10,011 nucleotides of DNA. Source: Alphaproteobacteria bacterium. GTDB lineage: Bacteria; Pseudomonadota; Alphaproteobacteria; Rhizobiales; Rhizobiaceae. Positions 6,585 to 10,011 of this stretch are shown here, piece after piece. The position numbers and the translations under genes are program-made. The notes below the pieces were generated by a model. It searched no databases. It saw nothing but the letters and a program-made list of their open reading frames with translations, and was not told where the DNA came from. The stretch spans positions 1 through 10,011 of the forward strand of contig JAUIBM010000061.1 in the NCBI GenBank assembly GCA_030428345.1, read 5' to 3'. The stretch's first letter is position 1; each line of letters starts with the position of its first letter.

Positions 6585-7811
6585 TCAGCGTGGACTGCGC
6601 GTCGGCGTCGGCACGTTCGCGCGTACCGGCGTGGGATGCGCGATGGCCTGGCCGTCAACGTCGAGGCGGACATAATCCGGGCGCTTCTCGGGCACCGGAA
6701 CGCTGCCCCGGCGCGGCGTCAGGCCCGCCGTGAGATAGGCGTCGCTCGCCGGGGCGTCGACTCCGCCGATGGCGATGGCCTCAACGACGCCGCCATGCGG
6801 CTTGTCGAGCAGGGGCGAATCGATGCGCGCATTGGCGGGCGCGGGATCGTATCGCGCCTTGATCGCCTTTTCGCTGCACATTGTCGCGCGCAGGTCGCGC
6901 GGGGGAACGACCGGCCCGGGATTGCTCATCGCCTCGACGGTCCTGCCGCCGCTGCCGGCCTCGAAACCCTTCAGCAAGAGGCTTGCCGCTTCCACAGCGC
7001 GGTCGGTTTGCGAATTGGCGCCGAAGAGCACGGCAATCACCTGGCGATTGTTGCGGGTGGCGCTGGCCACCATGTTGTAGCCGCCAGCGCAGACAAAGCC
7101 GGTCTTCATTCCGTCCGCTCCGGCGAAGCGCTCCAGCAGGAGGTTGTAGGAATGCTCCAGTTTGTCGCCGTCGCGTAGCGCCGATATTCCGAACCAGTGC
7201 GCCGAACGCGGGAAGTCGTCGAGGACGCGACGCGCAAGCACCGCCATGTCCCGGGCGCTGGAATACTGGCGCGGGGAATGGAGGCCGTTAGGATTGACGA
7301 AATGGGTGTCGCTGAGACCGAGAGCCGCGGCCTCCTCGTTCATCCGCGCGACAAAATTCTCGACCGTCCCGCCGACTGCCTCGGACAGCGCCACCGCCAT
7401 GTCGTTGGCGCTCTTGACGATCAGGATCTTGATGGCGGTATCGACGCGCACCTTGGTTCCGACGGGATAGCCGGTCTTGGAAGGCGGCGCGCGCGAGGCG
7501 CGCTTGGACATCGTCACGGGTGAACCCTCGGATATCTCACCGGCTTTCAGGGCCTTGAGCGTGACGTAGAGCGTCATCAACTTGGTCAGCGAGGCGGGAT
7601 GCCAGCGGTCGAAGGGATGGTTCTGCAAAAGAACGGCGCCGCTTGCGCGCTCGACAACCACATAGGGCCTGTCGGATGCGGCGCTCGCCGGGTGCGGAGA
7701 CAGCATGACTGCCACGGCCAGAAGAGCGAGTCCCGAGATCGAAAGGCGCACGAGCATCAGCGCGCGCGTCGCAAGGGTAGGTTTCGTCGGGCTTGTGCTG
7801 TGGTGTCGCAT
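6585..7811 (-). CDS. D-alanyl-D-alanine carboxypeptidase (penicillin-binding protein 5/6 type, S11 family)
   Basis: The 408-residue exported enzyme removes the terminal D-Ala from peptidoglycan pentapeptides in the periplasm. An N-terminal signal sequence has a basic start, a hydrophobic core near residues 20-38, and likely cleavage after PASA (41-44). The three active-site motifs of serine penicillin-binding proteins are intact: SLTK (S74 nucleophile, K77), SAN (133-135) and KTG (235-237). The region after about residue 280 is Pro/Ala-rich and less conserved, with no SPOR repeat visible; it may take the place of the PBP5 C-terminal domain. I chose the ATG at 7811 because it precedes the signal peptide by a normal length; an upstream in-frame ATG at 7901 would add 30 polar residues. 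There is no clear ribosome site. A TATAGT box lies 9 nt upstream, so the mRNA may be nearly leaderless. The gene is first of a probable two-gene unit with the CobW-family gene. Confidence 0.92.
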   Translation of the reverse strand: MRHHSTSPTKPTLATRALMLVRLSISGLALLAVAVMLSPHPASAASDRPYVVVERASGAVLLQNHPFDRWHPASLTKLMTLYVTLKALKAGEISEGSPVTMSKRASRAPPSKTGYPVGTKVRVDTAIKILIVKSANDMAVALSEAVGGTVENFVARMNEEAAALGLSDTHFVNPNGLHSPRQYSSARDMAVLARRVLDDFPRSAHWFGISALRDGDKLEHSYNLLLERFAGADGMKTGFVCAGGYNMVASATRNNRQVIAVLFGANSQTDRAVEAASLLLKGFEAGSGGRTVEAMSNPGPVVPPRDLRATMCSEKAIKARYDPAPANARIDSPLLDKPHGGVVEAIAIGGVDAPASDAYLTAGLTPRRGSVPVPEKRPDYVRLDVDGQAIAHPTPVRANVPTPTRSPR

Positions 7812-7820
7812 TTCGTTATC

Positions 7821-7826
7821 ACTATA
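7821..7826 (-). promoter_or_regulatory. Candidate -10 box for the D,D-carboxypeptidase gene
   Basis: TATAGT on the minus strand matches the sigma-70 -10 consensus at five of six bases and ends 9 nt before the ATG at 7811. No recognisable -35 is found 16-18 bp upstream. If used, the start of transcription would fall only about 3-4 nt before the start codon, which fits the missing ribosome site. Confidence 0.3.
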
Positions 7827-7862
7827 CCGTTTGGTCTTGCGCCGATCCGCCGAGTCGGTATT

Positions 7863-7901
7863 GGCAAAGATTGCCTTGCCCGTCCAGCCGGCAAGAGGCA
7901 A
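7863..7901. repeat. Cluster of five GGCAA/TTGCC pentamers in the divergent promoter region
   Basis: Within 39 bp the pentamer GGCAA occurs at 7863-7867, 7890-7894 and 7897-7901, and its complement TTGCC at 7871-7875 and 7876-7880. Two pairs form inverted repeats: GGCAA-AGA-TTGCC, and CTTGCC (7875-7880) with GGCAAG (7890-7895) across a 9-nt loop. The cluster lies between the divergent carboxypeptidase and M20 amidohydrolase starts. It could be an operator for a regulator acting on one or both genes; no known consensus is recognised. Confidence 0.4.
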
Positions 7902-7936
7902 AGCTGATTATTGCGCAACGTTATCGCGGAGCCGGA

Positions 7937-9100
7937 ATGCCCATCATCAACCGAATGGCGGAACTTCAAGACGATATTGCGGCCTGGCGCCGTGATTTTC
8001 ACTCCGATCCCGAATTGCTCTACGACGTCACCCGAACGGCGGGCAAGATCGCCGCGCGGCTGCGCGAGATGGGATGCGACGAGGTCGTCGAGGGTCTTGG
8101 GCGCACCGGCGTCGTTGGCGTCATTCGCGGCCGGGACGGCGGCGGTGTCATCGGGCTGCGCGCCGACATGGACGCCCTGCCGATCGAGGAGGAAACCGGC
8201 AAGCAATGGGCCTCGAAAAATCCCGGCCTGATGCATGCCTGCGGCCATGACGGCCATACCGCGATGCTGCTGGGCGCGGCGCGCTATCTGGCTGAGACAC
8301 GCAATTTCGCGGGCAAGGCGGTGGTTATCTTCCAGCCCGCCGAAGAGGGCGGTGCGGGCGGCAAGGCGATGGTCGAGGACGGGCTGATGGACCGTTTCGC
8401 GATCCAGGAAGTCTATGGCCTTCACAACATGCCGGGCCTGCCGGTCGGCCAGTTCGCCATCCGGCCCGGCCCGATCATGGCGTCCACCGACGAGTTCGAG
8501 ATAACCTTCCGCGGCCATGGCGGGCATGCCGCAATGCCGCATCTCTGCCTCGACCCGGTCGTTGCCGTTGCGCAATGCGTGAACGCGCTCCAGACCATCG
8601 TCTCGCGCGGGACTGACCCGCTGGCGTCGCTCGTGGTTTCCGTGACGCAGCTGCGCGCCGGTCATGCCCACAATGTCATTCCGGACACCGCCTGGCTCAA
8701 CGGCACCGTGCGCTCGCTCACCACGGAGCGGCGCGACTTTGCCGAGCGCAGGATTCGCGAGATCGCCAACGGCGTGGCGGCGACCAATGGTTTGAGCGCG
8801 GAAATCCTTTACGACCGAAACTACCCCGTGACGGTCAACCATCGCGAACAGACCGAAAAGGCGATCGCCATTGCGTCAGCCATTGCCGGGGAAGACCTGG
8901 TAAACGCCGAAGTCTCGCCGCTGATGGGTGGAGAGGATTTCTCTTACATGCTCGAAGCGCGGCCCGGCGCGTTCATCTTCTTGGGCAATGGCGATACGTC
9001 GGGGCTGCACACGGCGCAGTACGACTTCAACGACACCGCCATTCCCTATGGTTCGTCCTATTGGGCCAAGCTGGTGGAGACGCTGCTGCCGGCGGCTTGA
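7937..9100 (+). CDS. M20 family amidohydrolase (hippurate hydrolase / N-acyl-L-amino acid amidohydrolase type)
   Basis: The 387-residue product matches the usual length of M20D metal-dependent amidohydrolases, which cleave an acyl or aroyl group from an amino acid amide. Motifs are: RADMDALP (D78); HACGHDGHTA with metal ligands C102 and H104; QPAEEGGAGG with E136 (presumed catalytic base) and E137 (ligand); H163 in GLHNMPGLPVG; the dimerisation-domain block GHGGHAAMPH (193-202); GGEDFSYM (331-338); and the C-terminal LHTAQYDFND with H358. The N-terminal WRRDFHSDPELLYDV block is typical of alphaproteobacterial hippurate hydrolases. There is no signal peptide, so it is cytosolic. The ATG at 7937 is chosen for GGAG (7928-7931) at 5 nt and because homology begins there; the open frame extends further upstream without similarity. 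It is divergent from the carboxypeptidase gene and convergent with the Crp/Fnr gene. The exact substrate is unknown; indole-3-acetyl amino acid conjugates are an alternative. Confidence 0.92.
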   Translation: MPIINRMAELQDDIAAWRRDFHSDPELLYDVTRTAGKIAARLREMGCDEVVEGLGRTGVVGVIRGRDGGGVIGLRADMDALPIEEETGKQWASKNPGLMHACGHDGHTAMLLGAARYLAETRNFAGKAVVIFQPAEEGGAGGKAMVEDGLMDRFAIQEVYGLHNMPGLPVGQFAIRPGPIMASTDEFEITFRGHGGHAAMPHLCLDPVVAVAQCVNALQTIVSRGTDPLASLVVSVTQLRAGHAHNVIPDTAWLNGTVRSLTTERRDFAERRIREIANGVAATNGLSAEILYDRNYPVTVNHREQTEKAIAIASAIAGEDLVNAEVSPLMGGEDFSYMLEARPGAFIFLGNGDTSGLHTAQYDFNDTAIPYGSSYWAKLVETLLPAA

Positions 9101-9103
9101 GGT

Positions 9104-9119
9104 CGGGCGGGGCCGCCCG
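9104..9119. terminator. GC-rich inverted repeat between convergent genes (possible bidirectional terminator)
   Basis: CGGGCGG (9104-9110) pairs with CCGCCCG (9113-9119), giving seven G:C pairs around a 2-nt gap, or six pairs with a 4-nt loop. It occupies nearly all of the 22 bp between the stops of the M20 and Crp/Fnr genes. No T-run follows on either strand, so it is not a classical intrinsic terminator. It may still pause polymerase from both sides. Confidence 0.35.
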
Positions 9120-9122
9120 GCG

Positions 9123-9806
9123 CTATTCGTCCAGCGCGTTGGAGATGCGGCGCTGCAATTCGTTGACATTGACCAGGATCAGCGCGCCACGGGCCTTTTC
9201 AATATGGCCCTCGCGTTCGAGCTGGTTGAGTTCTCGCGACACGACTTCCCGGCGTGAGCCTATGCGTTCGGCCAGTTCGCGCTGGATCGGCGGCGGGCTG
9301 ATCGAGCGTTGCGTCTGGTTGCCCGGGCGAGGGCGCGACAAGCGCAGCAACTCAGCGTAGAGGCGGTGCTTGGCCTGCAGAAAGGAGTGCTCGCCCAGAC
9401 GCAGGTTGAGAGCGCGAACGCGCGAAGCGAACATCCGCAACACGGCCATCGCGATATCGGGCGATTCGCGCAGGATCTCCAGGAACACCTTCTGCGGCAT
9501 GATGCAGATGCGCGAGCGGGTCAGCGCCGTCACGTTGGCCGACCGGGTGTGGTTGTCGATCGCGGCAATCTCGCCGAAGAAATCGCCGTCGCCCAGCTCG
9601 CTCAGGATGACTGCCTTGCCGATGGCGATTCTCAGAATGATGCGAACCCGGCCGCTGAGGATGAAGCGCACATCATTGCTCTCGTCGTCGACATCGATGA
9701 CGAGTTCATGCGGATCGTAGTCCTTCCAGAAGCAGGCCCGCGCATAGCGTTCGGCAAGAGCGGGCTCCATGTCGCGGAAGAGGGGGATTTTCAGCAGGTT
9801 TTCCAT
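9123..9806 (-). CDS. Crp/Fnr family transcriptional regulator
   Basis: The product has 227 residues from ATG 9806. An N-terminal cyclic-nucleotide-binding domain (about 10-120) contains the phosphate-binding cassette FFGEIAAIDNHTRSA, in which G78, E79, R88 and S89 correspond to Crp G71, E72, R82 and S83. This suggests real cNMP binding rather than redox sensing; there is no Fnr-type cysteine cluster, only single C25 and C101. A long dimer helix (about 118-140) leads to a winged helix-turn-helix with recognition helix SRREVVSRELNQLEREG (184-200). Its R186-E187-x-x-x-R191 matches the Crp residues R180, E181 and R185 that read TGTGA. A GTG at 9827 would add 7 residues; neither start has a clear ribosome site, and ATG is preferred because the family usually begins about ten residues before the PLF block. 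An AT-rich promoter-like region lies upstream. Targets are unknown. Confidence 0.88.
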   Translation of the reverse strand: MENLLKIPLFRDMEPALAERYARACFWKDYDPHELVIDVDDESNDVRFILSGRVRIILRIAIGKAVILSELGDGDFFGEIAAIDNHTRSANVTALTRSRICIMPQKVFLEILRESPDIAMAVLRMFASRVRALNLRLGEHSFLQAKHRLYAELLRLSRPRPGNQTQRSISPPPIQRELAERIGSRREVVSRELNQLEREGHIEKARGALILVNVNELQRRISNALDE

Positions 9807-9848
9807 GATGTCGCCCAATGCCGCCACGCCCGGTCAATTCTGCGGCCG

Positions 9849-9862
9849 TTTCATTTATGAAA
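9849..9862. promoter_or_regulatory. Palindrome TTTCATTTATGAAA upstream of the Crp/Fnr gene (candidate operator)
   Basis: Perfect 6-bp arms TTTCAT and ATGAAA flank a TT spacer, 43 bp before ATG 9806. A second palindrome, GAAAATTTTC (9859-9868), overlaps its right end. The site overlaps the candidate -10 of the regulator's promoter, as an autoregulatory operator would. The half-site is not the Crp TGTGA, so binding by another factor is equally possible. Confidence 0.35.
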
Positions 9863-9881
9863 ATTTTCTTCCGCGGGGCAA
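9854..9881 (-). promoter_or_regulatory. Candidate sigma-70-type promoter for the Crp/Fnr gene
   Basis: Reading leftward, TTGCCC (9881-9876) and CATAAA (9859-9854) are separated by 16 bp and each match the -35 and -10 consensus at four of six bases. Transcription would start near 9847, giving a leader of roughly 40 nt to ATG 9806 or 20 nt to GTG 9827. Both matches are modest; the local AT-richness supports the call. Confidence 0.35.
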
Positions 9882-9917
9882 TGGCAAGCTTCGATTTTCG
9901 CGCAGCAATTGCAAGGC

Positions 9918-10011
9918 GATTCGGTCCGGATTCGCACATAACGCGCCAAAACCGTTGCCGCGCAAAGGCGTATGCAAATGTTAACCAATAAAAAATCGTT
10001 TTGGTTCAAGG
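9918..10011 (+). promoter_or_regulatory. AT-rich right edge: GANTC pair, TTAACC element, possibly the start of a rightward gene
   Basis: Two GATTC sites (9918-9922 and 9929-9933), matching the CcrM methylation motif GANTC, are 11 bp apart. A TTAACCA element (9981-9987) resembles a CtrA half-site and is followed by an A-run. From ATG 9978, with AAAGG (9964-9968) at 9 nt, the frame reads MLTNKKSFWFK to the window edge, so a gene might begin here. Eleven codons are too few to decide between a coding start and a promoter. Confidence 0.3.

Noticed and set aside
7757..8842. A 361-codon minus-strand open frame opposite the M20 amidohydrolase
   Set aside because: The plus-strand frame carries all M20 motifs; the antisense frame is low-complexity Arg/Gly/His-rich with no family signature.

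Overview
The window looks like a piece of chromosome from a high-GC alphaproteobacterium, most likely Hyphomicrobiales or a close relative. The grounds are the strong G/C bias at third codon positions, frequent GTG and TTG starts, the family mix, and an AT-rich right edge with GANTC sites and a TTAACC element. I cannot name a genus. Nine protein genes are supported: one cut by the left edge and eight complete. There are no rRNA or tRNA genes, CRISPR arrays, insertion sequences or prophage genes that I can see, and no clear break in base composition. I found no convincing undescribed defence or mobile system; the region reads as core or housekeeping DNA.

Left part (1-3137). The first 25 codons of a zinc-type NAD(P)H:quinone oxidoreductase run leftward off the window. 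They are divergent from an AMP-forming acyl-CoA synthetase (305-1951). The synthetase converges on, and overlaps by 56 bp, a leftward FemAB/BioF2-like acetyltransferase gene (1896-3137).

Centre (3134-5199). The acetyltransferase is the last of three leftward genes: a DUF924 protein, a Wzx/MATE-like polysaccharide flippase, and the acetyltransferase, the last two overlapping by 4 nt. This looks like one transcription unit for cell-surface polysaccharide. All three genes are best explained by TTG starts, each with a Shine-Dalgarno sequence at a 7-nt spacing.

Centre-right (5287-7811). A small TusA-type sulfur carrier is divergent from DUF924. It ends 3 bp from the end of a convergent CobW/COG0523 GTPase that has a histidine-rich metal-binding loop. 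The CobW gene lies directly behind (8 bp) a secreted D-alanyl-D-alanine carboxypeptidase gene, so the two probably form an operon.

Right part (7812-10011). An M20 amidohydrolase (hippurate hydrolase type) is divergent from the carboxypeptidase across a 125-bp region holding five copies of the pentamer GGCAA/TTGCC. It converges on a Crp/Fnr-family regulator that keeps both the cyclic-nucleotide-binding signature and the Crp-type DNA-recognition residues. Upstream of that regulator is an AT-rich stretch with a palindrome overlapping a candidate -10. The last 40 bp look like the control region, or just possibly the first codons, of a further gene beyond the window.
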